This document shows positions 8,582-18,683 of a DNA stretch of 64,000 nt, one piece after another. The stretch comes from Streptomyces sp. RerS4 (GTDB lineage Bacteria; Actinomycetota; Actinomycetes; Streptomycetales; Streptomycetaceae), in NCBI RefSeq assembly GCF_023515955.1, contig NZ_CP097322.1, positions 5,008,501 to 5,072,500 on the forward strand. Direction: 5' to 3'. Both the position numbers and the translations under genes were made by a program. The notes beneath the pieces were generated by a model. It was not told the DNA's origin and did not search any database. It saw only the letters and a program-made list of their open reading frames with translations. Every line of letters starts with the position of its first letter. Positions within the stretch are counted from its first letter, which is position 1.

Positions 8582-9671
8582 CCAAGAACGTTTCCGACGA
8601 GCCCGCGTTCGTCCCCGAGCAGGGCGGCCCGCGCGACGGGTCCCCCTTCCTCTCGGTGCGCGACCTCCAGGTGCACTTCCCGACCGACGACGGCCTGGTC
8701 AAGTCGGTCGACGGACTCTCCTTCGACCTCGAACGCGGCAAGACCCTCGGCATCGTCGGCGAGTCCGGCTCCGGCAAGTCGGTCACCTCGCTGGCCATCA
8801 TGGGCCTGCACCGCACCGGCAACGCCCGCAGCCGTCCGCACATCTCCGGCTCCGTCGTGCTCGACGGCGAGGACCTCGTCGCCGCCGACGCCGACCACGT
8901 ACGTCGCCTGCGCGGACACAAGATGGCGATGGTCTTCCAGGACCCGCTGTCCGCCATGCACCCGTACTACTCCGTCGGCAAGCAGATCATCGAGGCCTAC
9001 CGGACCCACCACCCCGAGGCCGACAAGAAGCGGGCCCGCGCGCGGGCCGTCGAGATGCTCGACCGCGTCGGCATCCCGGAGCCGCACCGGCGGGTGGACG
9101 CGTACCCGCACGAGTTCTCCGGCGGCATGCGCCAGCGCGCGATGATCGCGATGGCGCTGGTCAACAACCCCGAACTGCTCATCGCCGACGAGCCGACCAC
9201 CGCCCTGGACGTCACCGTCCAGGCGCAGATCCTCGACCTGATCCGGGACCTGCAAAAGGAGTTCGGCTCCGCCGTCATCATGATCACGCACGATCTCGGC
9301 GTCGTCGCCGAGATGGCGGACGACATCCTCGTGATGTACGGCGGCCGGTGCGTCGAGCGCGGGACCGCCGAGAAGGTCTTCTACGAGCCCCGACACCCCT
9401 ACACCTGGGGGCTGCTCGGCTCCATGCCGCGCATCGACCGCGAGCAGACCGAGCGCCTGATCCCGGTCAAGGGTTCGCCGCCCAGCCTCATCAACATCCC
9501 GAGCGGCTGCGCCTTCAACCCCCGGTGCCCCTACGCCGACGTGCCCAAGGGCGGCATCACCCGCACCCAGCGCCCCGAGCTGACCCAGGACGACAGCCGG
9601 CACTGGTCCGCCTGCCACATGTCGCAGGAGGAGCGGACCCGGATCTGGACCGAAGAGATTGCGCCGAAGCT

Positions 9672-9675
<4 letters not shown>
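8578..9675 (+). CDS. Peptide ABC transporter ATP-binding protein (DppD type)
   Basis: Cytoplasmic ATPase subunit, 365 residues, starting at the GTG that overlaps the permease stop (GTGA). It has the complete ATPase set: Walker A GESGSGKS, signature FSGGMRQR, Walker B LLIADEPT and switch His in ITHDLG. A C-terminal oligopeptide-transporter extension carries the Cys-containing PSGCAFNPRCPYA ... SACH pattern, which in this family can hold an Fe-S cluster. It is translationally coupled to both neighbours and pairs with the DppF-type ATPase that follows. Confidence 0.93.
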
Positions 9676-10790
<1,115 letters not shown>

Positions 10791-10828
10791 CGGACGAGAC
10801 CGCCGCCCGGCCCGGCCGGGCGGTACCC

Positions 10829-10857
10829 GGCGCGGCCGCCTCTCGGGCGGCCGCGCC
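10829..10857 (+). terminator. Terminator hairpin of the peptide transporter operon
   Basis: A perfect 12-bp stem (GGCGCGGCCGCC with its complement) closes a TCTCG loop 38 nt after the DppF-type stop. A weaker CGCCCGG ... CCGGGCG hairpin lies just upstream. There is no U run, which is typical for this genus. Confidence 0.72.
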
Positions 10858-10961
10858 GAGGTCGTTGCGGCTCACGGGGTGTCGTTCCGCGTGGTTCCGC
10901 GTCATGGGGTGTCCCTCCGGGGCGGTCCGGCAGGCCCCCGACCTCGGGGGACAATGACCCG

Positions 10962-11618
10962 GTGCTCCACGATCTCTTCCCGCCCGGCATCCAGCACGCC
11001 CTGGACCTCGCGGGCATTTTCGTCTTCGCCACGGCGGGCGCCCTGCTCGCCGTCCGCAAGAACTTCGACGTCTTCGGCATCGCCGTGCTCGCCCTCGTCA
11101 CCGCCCTCGGCGGCGGTCTGCTGCGCGACCTGTGCATCGGCGCCGTGCCGCCCGCGGCCTTCGGGGAGCTGAGCTTCTTCGTCACGCCCCTGATCGCCGC
11201 CGCGCTCGTCTTCTTCCTGCACCCCGAGGTCCAGCGGATCAACCGGGCCATCAACGTCTTCGACGCCGCCGGCCTCGGGCTGTTCTGCGTGACGGGCACG
11301 ACCAAGGCCTACGAGTACGGGCTCGGCCTGACCGCCTCCGCCGCCCTGGGCGTGGCCACCGCGGTGGGGGGCGGCGTACTGCGCGACGTCCTGGCCAACG
11401 AGGTGCCGTCGCTGCTGCGCGACCGCGAGATGTACGCCGTGCCCGCCGTCGTCGGCGCCTCGATGGTGGCCGTCTTCATCGGCCTGCACGCCCTCAACCC
11501 CTGGACGACCGCCCTCGCCATCCTCACCGCCTTCGTGCTGCGGCTGCTCGCGATGCGCTACCACTGGCGGGCCCCTCTGGCCTGGAACCGCCGCTCGGCG
11601 GTGTCCGAAGAGCCGTGA
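10962..11618 (+). CDS. TRIC-type membrane channel / UPF0126 family protein
   Basis: Predicted 218-residue inner-membrane protein with about seven hydrophobic segments. It has the duplicated UPF0126 (TRIC-like) architecture: two glycine-rich half-site motifs, ALGGGLLRDL near residues 48-57 and AVGGGVLRDVLANEVP near 133-148. Family members form trimeric cation channels; the physiological role in Streptomyces is not established. GTG 10962 follows a GGGGGA ribosome site. The flanking genes give no clear functional link. Confidence 0.87.
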   Translation: MLHDLFPPGIQHALDLAGIFVFATAGALLAVRKNFDVFGIAVLALVTALGGGLLRDLCIGAVPPAAFGELSFFVTPLIAAALVFFLHPEVQRINRAINVFDAAGLGLFCVTGTTKAYEYGLGLTASAALGVATAVGGGVLRDVLANEVPSLLRDREMYAVPAVVGASMVAVFIGLHALNPWTTALAILTAFVLRLLAMRYHWRAPLAWNRRSAVSEEP

Positions 11619-11662
11619 CGGGCTTCGGGATCGGCGTGGATTCCTTCCCGGAAGCAAAAGCT

Positions 11663-11683
11663 ACCGCTTAGTAAGTTAGCGGT
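11663..11683. promoter_or_regulatory. Possible operator before the thioesterase gene
   Basis: The 21-nt element has ACCGCT and AGCGGT as perfect 6-bp arms around a TA-rich centre (TAGTAAGTT) that is unusual in this GC-rich setting. It ends 14 nt before the ATG, in the expected promoter position. It looks like a TetR- or MarR-type operator or a promoter -10 region inside an inverted repeat. No regulator gene is adjacent. Confidence 0.35.
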
Positions 11684-11697
11684 GTACCGTCGTCCCC

Positions 11698-12549
11698 ATG
11701 ACGCACGCAGCGGCCCCGGCAACCATCGGCGACAGCGAATTCGACCGCGACACCACCCTCACGCCCCGCGCGGGCGAGCCCGGGGTGTACGACGCGGAAC
11801 TCTCCGCCGGCTGGACGATCATCGCCGCAGTCAACGGCGGCTACCTGCTGGCCCTGGTCGGCCGCGCCCTCTCGGCGGCCCTGCCGCACCCGGACCCCTT
11901 CTCCGTCTCCGCGCACTACCTGACCTCCTCCGTACCCGGCCCCGCCGTCGTCCGGACCCAGGTGGTGCGCGTCGGTCGCACGCTGTCCACCGGCCAGGCC
12001 TCCCTGTTCCAGTTCGACGAGAACGGCGACGAGGTCGAGCGCATCCGCGTCCTCGCCTCGTACGGGGACCTCTCCGCGCTCCCCGACGCCGTCCACACCG
12101 TCGCCGTCCCGCCGGCCATGCCCGCCTACGAGGACTGCCTCGGCGCCGAGGCCGGCGCGGCCCCCATCCCCGGCAGCTCCGCCATCGTGGACCGGCTGCG
12201 CCTGCGGCTCGACCCGGCCACCGCCGGCTGGGCCGTCGGCGCCCCCTCCGGCAAGGGCGAGATGCGGGCCTGGTTCGAACTGGCCGACGGCCGCGACGCC
12301 GACCCGCTGTCGCTGCTGCTCGCCGTGGACGCGCTGCCGCCCACCGCCTTCGACCTCGGACTGCTCGGCTGGACCCCGACCGTCGAACTCACCACCCACA
12401 TCCGCTGCCGCCCGGCCCCCGGTCCGCTGCGCGTGTCCATCGTCACCCGCAACCTCGCCGGGGGCTTCCTGGAGGAGGACGCCGAGGTCTGGGACTCCGC
12501 CGACCGCCTGGTGGCCCAGTCCCGCCAGCTCGCGCGGGCTCCGCGCTAG
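11698..12549 (+). CDS. Thioesterase family protein (double hot-dog, acyl-CoA thioesterase II-like)
   Basis: Predicted 283-residue cytosolic protein. The first half has the hot-dog pattern GWTIIAAVNGGYLLALVGRAL followed by SVSAHYLTSSVPGPAVVRTQVVR and GRTLSTGQASLFQ, and the second half repeats the fold (WFELADGRDADPLSLLLAVDALPP, TTHIRCRP). This is the arrangement of TesB-like thioesterases that hydrolyse acyl-CoA, though the substrate cannot be told from sequence. The gene is preceded by an AT-containing inverted repeat. No terminator is obvious before the cysteine desulfurase 132 nt downstream. Confidence 0.82.
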   Translation: MTHAAAPATIGDSEFDRDTTLTPRAGEPGVYDAELSAGWTIIAAVNGGYLLALVGRALSAALPHPDPFSVSAHYLTSSVPGPAVVRTQVVRVGRTLSTGQASLFQFDENGDEVERIRVLASYGDLSALPDAVHTVAVPPAMPAYEDCLGAEAGAAPIPGSSAIVDRLRLRLDPATAGWAVGAPSGKGEMRAWFELADGRDADPLSLLLAVDALPPTAFDLGLLGWTPTVELTTHIRCRPAPGPLRVSIVTRNLAGGFLEEDAEVWDSADRLVAQSRQLARAPR

Positions 12550-12681
12550 GGGGTGTCACGCACGCGCGGGGGCCCGGCGGGGTTCTCGGGGTGTACGGGC
12601 GGGCAGGCTTCGCGTGGACCGTGCGCGGAGCCGCCGGCCGGGGCATGGCCGGAGCCCGGGGACTCGTAGAATCGGGGGATC

Positions 12682-13845
12682 ATGGCCTACCTCGACCACG
12701 CCGCGACCACGCCGATGCTGCCGGAAGCCGCCGCGGCGATGACCGCGCAGTTCGCCACCACCGGCAACGCCTCCTCCCTCCACGCGGCCGGCCGCCGGGC
12801 CCGCCGCACCGTCGAGGAGGCCCGCGAATCGCTCGCCGAGGCGCTCGGCGCGCGCCCGAGCGAGGTGGTCTTCACCGCGGGCGGCACCGAGGCCGACAAC
12901 CTCGCCGTCAAGGGCCTCTACTGGTCCCGCCGCGACGCCGACCCCGCCCGCGACCGCATCCTCGCCAGCCCCGTCGAGCACCACGCCGTCCTCGACGCCG
13001 TGCACTGGCTCGCCGAGCACGAGGGCGCGCGCGTCGAGTACCTGCCCGTCGACCGGCACGGCCGCGTCCACCCCGACGCCTTCCGGGAAGCCGTCGACCG
13101 CGACCCCGACGACGTGGCCCTCGCCACCGTCATGTGGGCCAACAACGAGATCGGCACCGTCATGCCGGTGCGCGAACTCGCCGCGATCGCTCGGGAGTAC
13201 GGGATCCCGCTGCACTCCGACGCCGTCCAGGCCGTCGGACAGCTCGACGTCCGCTTCGGCGACAGCGGCCTCGCCGCCATGACCGTCAGCGGCCACAAGA
13301 TCGGCGGCCCGTACGGCATCGGCGCCCTGCTGCTGGGCCGCGACCAGAGCCCCGTCCCCGTCCTGCACGGCGGCGGCCAGGAACGCCACGTCCGCTCCGG
13401 CACCCTCGACGTACCCGCCATCGCCGCCTTCGCGGTGGCGGCCGAGCTCGCCGCCGCCCGCCGCGAACGCTTCGCGGCCGAGATCGGCGCCCTGCGCGAC
13501 GAACTGGTCCGCGCCGTCCTCGCCGCCGTCCCCGACGCCGTCCTCGGCGGCGACCCCGAGGACCGCCTCCCGGCCAACGCCCACTTCGGCTTCCCCGGCT
13601 GCGAGGGCGACTCCCTGCTGCTGCTCCTCGACGCCCAGGGCATCGAGTGCTCCACCGGCTCCGCCTGCACCGCCGGCGTGGCCCAGCCCAGCCACGTCCT
13701 GCTCGCGACGGGCACCGACCCCCAGCTGGCCCGGGGCACCCTGCGCTTCTCCCTCGGTCACACCTCCACCAAGGAGGACGTCGCCGCGGTCGCCGCCGCC
13801 ATCGGCCCGGCCGTCGAACGCGCCCGCACGGCAGGCCTCAGCTAG
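12682..13845 (+). CDS. Cysteine desulfurase (NifS/IscS class V aminotransferase)
   Basis: PLP enzyme that removes sulfur from cysteine as a persulfide, 387 residues. The N-terminus MAYLDHAATTPM, the PLP lysine in SGHKIGG (Lys 206) and the sulfur-accepting cysteine in CSTGSACTAG (Cys 329) are all visible. It lies about 750 nt from mnmA on the same strand, the usual actinobacterial pairing in which the desulfurase supplies sulfur for 2-thiouridine in tRNA. An opposite-strand amidase gene separates them, and its 3' end overlaps this gene by 8 nt. It could also feed Fe-S assembly. Confidence 0.93.
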   Translation: MAYLDHAATTPMLPEAAAAMTAQFATTGNASSLHAAGRRARRTVEEARESLAEALGARPSEVVFTAGGTEADNLAVKGLYWSRRDADPARDRILASPVEHHAVLDAVHWLAEHEGARVEYLPVDRHGRVHPDAFREAVDRDPDDVALATVMWANNEIGTVMPVRELAAIAREYGIPLHSDAVQAVGQLDVRFGDSGLAAMTVSGHKIGGPYGIGALLLGRDQSPVPVLHGGGQERHVRSGTLDVPAIAAFAVAAELAAARRERFAAEIGALRDELVRAVLAAVPDAVLGGDPEDRLPANAHFGFPGCEGDSLLLLLDAQGIECSTGSACTAGVAQPSHVLLATGTDPQLARGTLRFSLGHTSTKEDVAAVAAAIGPAVERARTAGLS

Positions 13846-14530
13846 GGGCTGTCCGGCCAGGCGTCCCCAGCTCCGCGCGCACCAGGCCCAGGTAGCGGTC
13901 CCAGTCCCACAGGGGGCCCGGGTCCGTGTGGTCGGCGCCGGGGACCTCGGAGTGGCCCAGGAAGTGCCGGCGGTCCACGGGTATGCCGTATCTGCGGCAT
14001 ATGTCGGCGGCCAACCGGGCCGACGACGCGTACATCGCGTCCGTGAAGTCCTTCGGCCGGTCGACGAACCCCACGTGCTCGATGCCGATGCTGCGCTCGT
14101 TCATCGAGCGGTTGCCCGCGTGGAACGCCACGTCCAGCTCGCGCACCAGCTGCTCCACATGACCGTCCTGGTTGACGATGTAGTGCGCCGACGCCTTGTG
14201 GAACGGATTCCTGAAGGCCTGCACCGACGACGCGAACCCGCCCTGAGTGACATGCACCACGATCCGGTCCACCCGGTAGTCGTCCGGCCGGTCGGCGAGC
14301 CGCCAGTTCGCCGGCGAGGCCGCCGTCCAGCCCGCGCCGGGGTAGTCGATCTCGCCCTCCTTGCGCGGCTTGGACACCCCGGGCAGCAGCCACCAGGCCC
14401 GCCCGATCTCCTCCCGCCCGGCCACCGCCGCGATCCCGAGCACCCCGAGCCCGCCGAAGAGCACCGCCCGACGGGTCCGCCTCGCCGGTTTCCGGTCCGT
14501 GGTCCCGCCCTTGTCCGCCTGCTTGGTCAT
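13838..14530 (-). CDS. TAT-exported N-acetylmuramoyl-L-alanine amidase
   Basis: Predicted exported peptidoglycan amidase, 230 residues from ATG 14530 (a GTG three codons earlier is possible). The N-terminus has the twin-arginine pattern RRTRRAVLFGGLGVLG, suggesting TAT export. The body is an Amidase_2 (T7-lysozyme/PGRP-like) domain: IVVHVTQGG, SAHYIVNQDG, VAFHAG, ERSIGIEHVG and FLGHSEVPGADHTDPGPLW supply the zinc His residues and the conserved catalytic region. It lies head to head with mnmA and converges on the desulfurase gene, so it interrupts an otherwise functional desulfurase-mnmA pair. Confidence 0.88.
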   Translation of the reverse strand: MTKQADKGGTTDRKPARRTRRAVLFGGLGVLGIAAVAGREEIGRAWWLLPGVSKPRKEGEIDYPGAGWTAASPANWRLADRPDDYRVDRIVVHVTQGGFASSVQAFRNPFHKASAHYIVNQDGHVEQLVRELDVAFHAGNRSMNERSIGIEHVGFVDRPKDFTDAMYASSARLAADICRRYGIPVDRRHFLGHSEVPGADHTDPGPLWDWDRYLGLVRAELGTPGRTAPS

Positions 14531-14598
14531 GTGATCCACCCCCCAGAGCCGATAACGCGCTGTGACCCCGCGCGGTTCCCCGTACCCTGGACGGTGCT

Positions 14599-15732
14599 AT
14601 GACTGAGAACCTGCCGCGCACCGCCCGCCCCCTCCGCGTCCTGGCCGCCATGTCCGGCGGAGTCGACTCCGCCGTCGCCGCCGCCCGCGCGGTCGAAGCC
14701 GGGCACGACGTCACCGGCGTCCACCTGGCGCTCTCCGCGAACCCGCAGTCCTTCCGGACCGGCGCCCGCGGCTGCTGCACCATCGAGGACTCCCGCGACG
14801 CCCGCCGCGCCGCCGACGTCATCGGCATCCCGTTCTACGTCTGGGACCTCGCCGAACGCTTCCGCGAGGACGTCGTCGAGGACTTCATCTCCGAGTACGA
14901 GGCCGGGCGCACCCCGAACCCGTGCCTGCGCTGCAACGAGAAGATCAAGTTCGCGGCGCTGCTCGACAAGGCCCTCGCCCTCGGCTTCGACGCCGTCTGC
15001 ACCGGCCACTACGCCACCGTCGTCCTGAACGAGGACGGCACCCGCGAACTGCACCGCGCCTCCGACATGGCCAAGGACCAGTCGTACGTGCTCGGCGTCC
15101 TCGACGAGAAGCAGCTCGCCCACGCCCTCTTCCCCCTCGGTGACACCCTCACCACCAAGGACGAGATCCGCGCCGAGGCCGAGGAGCGCGGCCTCGCCGT
15201 CGCGAAGAAGCCCGACAGCCACGACATCTGCTTCATCGCCGACGGCGACACCCAGGGCTTCCTCGCGAACCGCCTCGGCAAGGCCGAGGGCGACATCGTC
15301 GACGAGGCCGGCGAGAAGATCGGCAGCCACGACGGCGCCTTCGGCTTCACCATCGGCCAGCGCAAGGGCCTGCGCATCGGCCACCCGGCGCCCGACGGCA
15401 AGCCCCGCTACGTCCTCGACATCTCCCCGGTGAACAACACCGTCACCGTCGGCCCCGCCGAGGCCCTCGACGTCAGCGCCCTCACCGCGATCCGCCCCCG
15501 CTGGTGCGGCTCCACGCCCGCCGCCCCCGGCACCTACACCGCGCAGCTGCGCGCCCACGGCGGCGAGACGGAGGTCTTCGCCGAGGTCGTGGACGGCGAG
15601 CTGCGCGTCCGCTTCACGGAGCCGGTCCGCGGCGTGGCCCCCGGCCAGGCGATCGTCCTCTACGACGGCACCCGCGTGGTCGGCTCCGCCACCATCGCCA
15701 CCACCACACGAGCCACCGCCGCCGCCGTCTAG
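14599..15732 (+). CDS. mnmA: tRNA 2-thiouridine(34) synthase MnmA
   Basis: ATP-pyrophosphatase that thiolates U34 of tRNA(Lys/Glu/Gln), 377 residues. The PP-loop SGGVDSAV is at residues 19-26. The two catalytic cysteines are in NPCLRCN (Cys 109) and DICFI (Cys 211), and the FTIGQRKGLRIG segment belongs to the central domain. A C-terminal beta-barrel follows. The sulfur donor is probably the cysteine desulfurase encoded upstream. The 3' end overlaps the convergent oxidoreductase gene by 4 nt, so termination must occur inside that gene. Confidence 0.96.
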   Translation: MTENLPRTARPLRVLAAMSGGVDSAVAAARAVEAGHDVTGVHLALSANPQSFRTGARGCCTIEDSRDARRAADVIGIPFYVWDLAERFREDVVEDFISEYEAGRTPNPCLRCNEKIKFAALLDKALALGFDAVCTGHYATVVLNEDGTRELHRASDMAKDQSYVLGVLDEKQLAHALFPLGDTLTTKDEIRAEAEERGLAVAKKPDSHDICFIADGDTQGFLANRLGKAEGDIVDEAGEKIGSHDGAFGFTIGQRKGLRIGHPAPDGKPRYVLDISPVNNTVTVGPAEALDVSALTAIRPRWCGSTPAAPGTYTAQLRAHGGETEVFAEVVDGELRVRFTEPVRGVAPGQAIVLYDGTRVVGSATIATTTRATAAAV

Positions 15733-16685
15733 CCCGCGGCCGTACCGGTCGTACCGGCCGTCGGGACCACCGTCAGGACGATCTTGCCGGTGGTGCGGCC
15801 CGGTTCGCCGATCTCGTGGGCCTTCGCCGCCTGCTCCAGCGGGAGGACCGTGTCCACGAGGGGCTTCAGGGAGCCCGCCTCCACCAGGGCGGCGATCTCG
15901 CGCAGCCCCAGGTGGTCGGGTTCCACCAGCATCCAGTCCGCGCGGACCTCGCCCGCGTCCGCCGGCAGGGCGTCCGGGCCGGGCAGGGTGATCAGTCGGC
16001 CACCGGGGCGCAGCACCTTCAGCGACCGCCGGGTGGTGTCGCCGCCGACCCCGTCCAGGACCACGTCCACGTCCGCGACGGCCTCCTCGAACGCCGTCGC
16101 GCGGTAGTCCACCACCTCGTCCGCGCCGAGCGCCCGCAGCAGCTCGTGCTTGGCCGCGCCGGCCGTGCCGATCACGTACGCCCCGCGCGCCTTGGCGATC
16201 TGCACCGCCAGGTGCCCGACGCCGCCGGCCGCCGCGTGTACGAGCACCCGCTCGCCGGGGCGCACGTCGGCGGTGTCCACCAGGGCCTGCCAGGCCGTCA
16301 GCGCGGCCAGCGGCAGGGCGGCGGCCTCCACGTGGCTCAGCGAGGCCGGCTTCGGGGCCAGGTGCCGGGCGGGGGCGACCACGTACTCGGCGTAGCCGCC
16401 GGCCTGACGCGGGAAGAGGGGCATCCCGTAGACCTCGTCGCCCGGCCGGAAGACGGTCACGCCGCCGCCGACGGCCTCGACCGTGCCGGAGACGTCCCAG
16501 CCGACGGCGGGGACCTCGCCCCACTCGATCAGGCCGCCGCTCGCCCGGGTCTTCCAGTCCACCGGGTTGACCCCGGCCGCGTGGACCCGTACCAGGACCT
16601 CGTTCAGGCCCGGCTCGGGTCGGTCGACCTCGCGCTCGACCAGGTTCTCGGGGCCACCGAATTCGGTCACGACCATCGCGCGCAT
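15729..16685 (-). CDS. NADP-dependent quinone-oxidoreductase-type alcohol dehydrogenase
   Basis: Medium-chain dehydrogenase/reductase without the structural zinc loop, 318 residues from the ATG at 16683-16685 (MRAMVVTEFGGPENL); upstream Met codons lack homology. The catalytic domain shows AAGVNPVDWKTR and PAVGWDVSGTVEAVG. The Rossmann domain shows VLVHAAAGGVGHLAVQIAK, and the C-terminus TTGKIVLTV. Such proteins reduce quinones or activated alkenes, and the substrate is unknown. It is convergent with mnmA and divergent from a GlxA-type regulator, which could control it. Confidence 0.87.
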   Translation of the reverse strand: MRAMVVTEFGGPENLVEREVDRPEPGLNEVLVRVHAAGVNPVDWKTRASGGLIEWGEVPAVGWDVSGTVEAVGGGVTVFRPGDEVYGMPLFPRQAGGYAEYVVAPARHLAPKPASLSHVEAAALPLAALTAWQALVDTADVRPGERVLVHAAAGGVGHLAVQIAKARGAYVIGTAGAAKHELLRALGADEVVDYRATAFEEAVADVDVVLDGVGGDTTRRSLKVLRPGGRLITLPGPDALPADAGEVRADWMLVEPDHLGLREIAALVEAGSLKPLVDTVLPLEQAAKAHEIGEPGRTTGKIVLTVVPTAGTTGTAAG

Positions 16686-16810
16686 GCTGTTCCGCCTCAT
16701 TCCGTTCCACACCATTCGGCGCCGGGATCTCCCCGGCGGTAGACCCAGCCTCGGGCACCCGGAGCGCTCGCGGTGTTGGCCGGATGGCCACTATGTGACA
16801 GGATCTGGCC

Positions 16811-17854
16811 ATGAGCGTGGCCGTGATGACACCGCCGACCGAAGCGACCGCAGCAGCCCCCACGGCGCCGCACCGGGTCGCCGTCCTCGCCCTGCCCGGC
16901 GTCCCCCCGTTCGAGCTGGGCATCGCCTCCCGGGTCCTCGGCAGCGCCCTGGACGCGACGGGCCGGGCCCTCTACGAGGTCACCGTGTGCACCGCCGACG
17001 GCGGCCCAGTGCTCAGCGACGCCGGCTTCACCGTGCAGCCCGCCGCCGGAGCCGAAGCCCTCGCCGCCGCCGACACCGTGATCGTCCCGCCCACCCACGC
17101 GATGCCCGAGCTGGCCCACGGCGGCCCGCTGCCCCCCGAGGTCACCGCGGCCGTCGCCCGGATCCGGCCCGGCACCCGCCTCGTCTCCATCTGCACCGGC
17201 TCCTACGTGCTCGCCGCCGCCGGACTCCTCGACGGCCGCCCCGCCACGACCCACTGGAACCTCGCCCCCGAGTTCCGCCGCGCCTACCCCCGCGTCGTCG
17301 TCGACGAGGACGTCCTCTTCGTCGACGACGGCGACGTCCTGACCTCCGCCGGAGTCGCCGCCGGCGTCGACCTGTGCCTGCACCTGATCCGCCGCGACTA
17401 CGGGACGACCGTCGCCAACCGGGCAGCCCGCATCTGCGTCGTACCGCCCTGGCGCGACGGCGGCCAGGCCCAGTACATCGACCGCCCCGTTCCCGCCCCC
17501 ACGATCGCCACCACCACGGCGACCCGCGCCTGGGCCCTGGAGCGCCTCGGGGAGCCCCTCACCCTCGCCGAGCTGGCCGGCCACGCCCGCATGAGCCTGC
17601 GCACCTTCACGCGGCGCTTCCGCGACGAGGTCGGCATGACCCCCGTCCAGTGGCTCACCGCCCAGCGCCTGGACCTCGCCCGCCAACTGCTGGAGTCGAG
17701 CGACCTGCCCGTCGACCTCGTCGCCCACCGCGCCGGCTTCGGCTCCGCCAACTCGCTGCGCCAACACATGCGCACCGCCTTCGGCGTCTCCCCGATCGGC
17801 TACCGCCGCACCTTCCGCCCCCACGGCCGCGAAGGCGCCGACGCGGCGGTATGA
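16811..17854 (+). CDS. GlxA-family transcriptional regulator (DJ-1/PfpI plus AraC HTH)
   Basis: Predicted cytosolic regulator, 347 residues. An N-terminal DJ-1/PfpI glutamine-amidotransferase-like sensor domain (about 20-190) contains SICTGSYVLAAAGLLDGRPATTHW, with the family nucleophile-elbow Cys. A C-terminal AraC domain has two HTH units (LTLAELAGHARMSLRTFTRRF and VDLVAHRAGFGSANSLRQHM). It is divergent from the NADP oxidoreductase, separated by 125 nt that must contain both promoters, which makes that gene the first candidate target. Confidence 0.9.
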   Translation: MSVAVMTPPTEATAAAPTAPHRVAVLALPGVPPFELGIASRVLGSALDATGRALYEVTVCTADGGPVLSDAGFTVQPAAGAEALAAADTVIVPPTHAMPELAHGGPLPPEVTAAVARIRPGTRLVSICTGSYVLAAAGLLDGRPATTHWNLAPEFRRAYPRVVVDEDVLFVDDGDVLTSAGVAAGVDLCLHLIRRDYGTTVANRAARICVVPPWRDGGQAQYIDRPVPAPTIATTTATRAWALERLGEPLTLAELAGHARMSLRTFTRRFRDEVGMTPVQWLTAQRLDLARQLLESSDLPVDLVAHRAGFGSANSLRQHMRTAFGVSPIGYRRTFRPHGREGADAAV

Positions 17855-17944
17855 CCCGCGGCAGGCAATCGACCCCTCGACGGCCCGCCGACGCCGCGCC
17901 GGGCGCCGCCCGCGTGCGCGCGGACGCCGGGCTCCGATCCGGGC

Positions 17945-17977
17945 CCCCGCCGGGGGAGACCCCCACCCCCGGCGGGG
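17945..17977 (+). promoter_or_regulatory. 12-bp stem-loop ending 7 nt before the SDR start
   Basis: The arms CCCCGCCGGGGG and CCCCCGGCGGGG pair perfectly around a 9-nt loop (AGACCCCCA). The 3' arm contains GGCGGGG, the only purine-rich sequence suitable as a ribosome site for the start at 17985. The structure could end transcription from the GlxA-type gene, restrict SDR translation, or do both. Confidence 0.55.
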
Positions 17978-17984
17978 TGCGAGC

Positions 17985-18683
17985 ATGGGCACCATGGCTA
18001 CTCACCTGATCACCGGCGCCGGATCCGGCATCGGCGCCGCCGTCGCGACCCGCCTGCACGCCCGGGGCGACGACCTCGTCCTGCTCGCCCGCGACGCCGC
18101 CCGCGCCCGGCAGCTCGTCGAGCGCTACCCCGGCGCGCGGACCCTCGTAGGCGACCTCGCGGACCCCGACCGCCTGTCGTGGGCCTTCTCCAAGCAGCCC
18201 GTGCCGGAGCGGATCGACTCCCTCCTGCACATCGCCGGCATCGTCGACCTCGGCCCCGTCGGCGAGCTGCGCCCCAAGACCTGGCACCAGCAGCTCAACG
18301 TGAACCTGATCGCCCCCGCCGAGGTGACCCGGCTGCTGCTGCCCACCCTGCGCGCCTCGAAGGCCACCGTCGTCTTCGTGAACTCCGGCGCCGGCCTGAC
18401 CGCCCACGCCGAATGGAGCGCCTACGCCGCCTCCAAGCACGGCCTCAAGGCCCTCGCCGACTCGCTGCGCGCCGAGGAGAAGGCCAACGGCATCCGCGTC
18501 ACCTCCGTCTACCCGGGCCGCACCGCGAGCCCCATGCAGGCCAAGGTGCACTCCCAGGAGGGCAAGGAGTACGACCCGAGCGCCTGGATCGACCCCGAGT
18601 CGGTGGCGACCACGATCGTCATGGCCGTCGACCTGCCGCGCGACGCCGAGGTCAACGACCTGACCGTGAGGCCGGGCCGATGA
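17985..18683 (+). CDS. Short-chain dehydrogenase/reductase
   Basis: Classical SDR, 232 residues (229 if the ATG at 17994 is used). The cofactor motif TGAGSGIG, HIAGIVDLGPV, the NSGAG strand with the catalytic Ser region and the active-site YAASK are all present. The substrate is unknown. The last codon overlaps the ATG of the MetE-like gene (ATGA), so the two are translationally coupled. A strong stem-loop overlaps the ribosome site. Confidence 0.88.
   Translation: MGTMATHLITGAGSGIGAAVATRLHARGDDLVLLARDAARARQLVERYPGARTLVGDLADPDRLSWAFSKQPVPERIDSLLHIAGIVDLGPVGELRPKTWHQQLNVNLIAPAEVTRLLLPTLRASKATVVFVNSGAGLTAHAEWSAYAASKHGLKALADSLRAEEKANGIRVTSVYPGRTASPMQAKVHSQEGKEYDPSAWIDPESVATTIVMAVDLPRDAEVNDLTVRPGR

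Noticed and set aside
14527..16923. A 798-codon minus-strand open frame across mnmA and the oxidoreductase
   Set aside because: It mixes frames of two real genes on opposite strands and has no recognisable domain.
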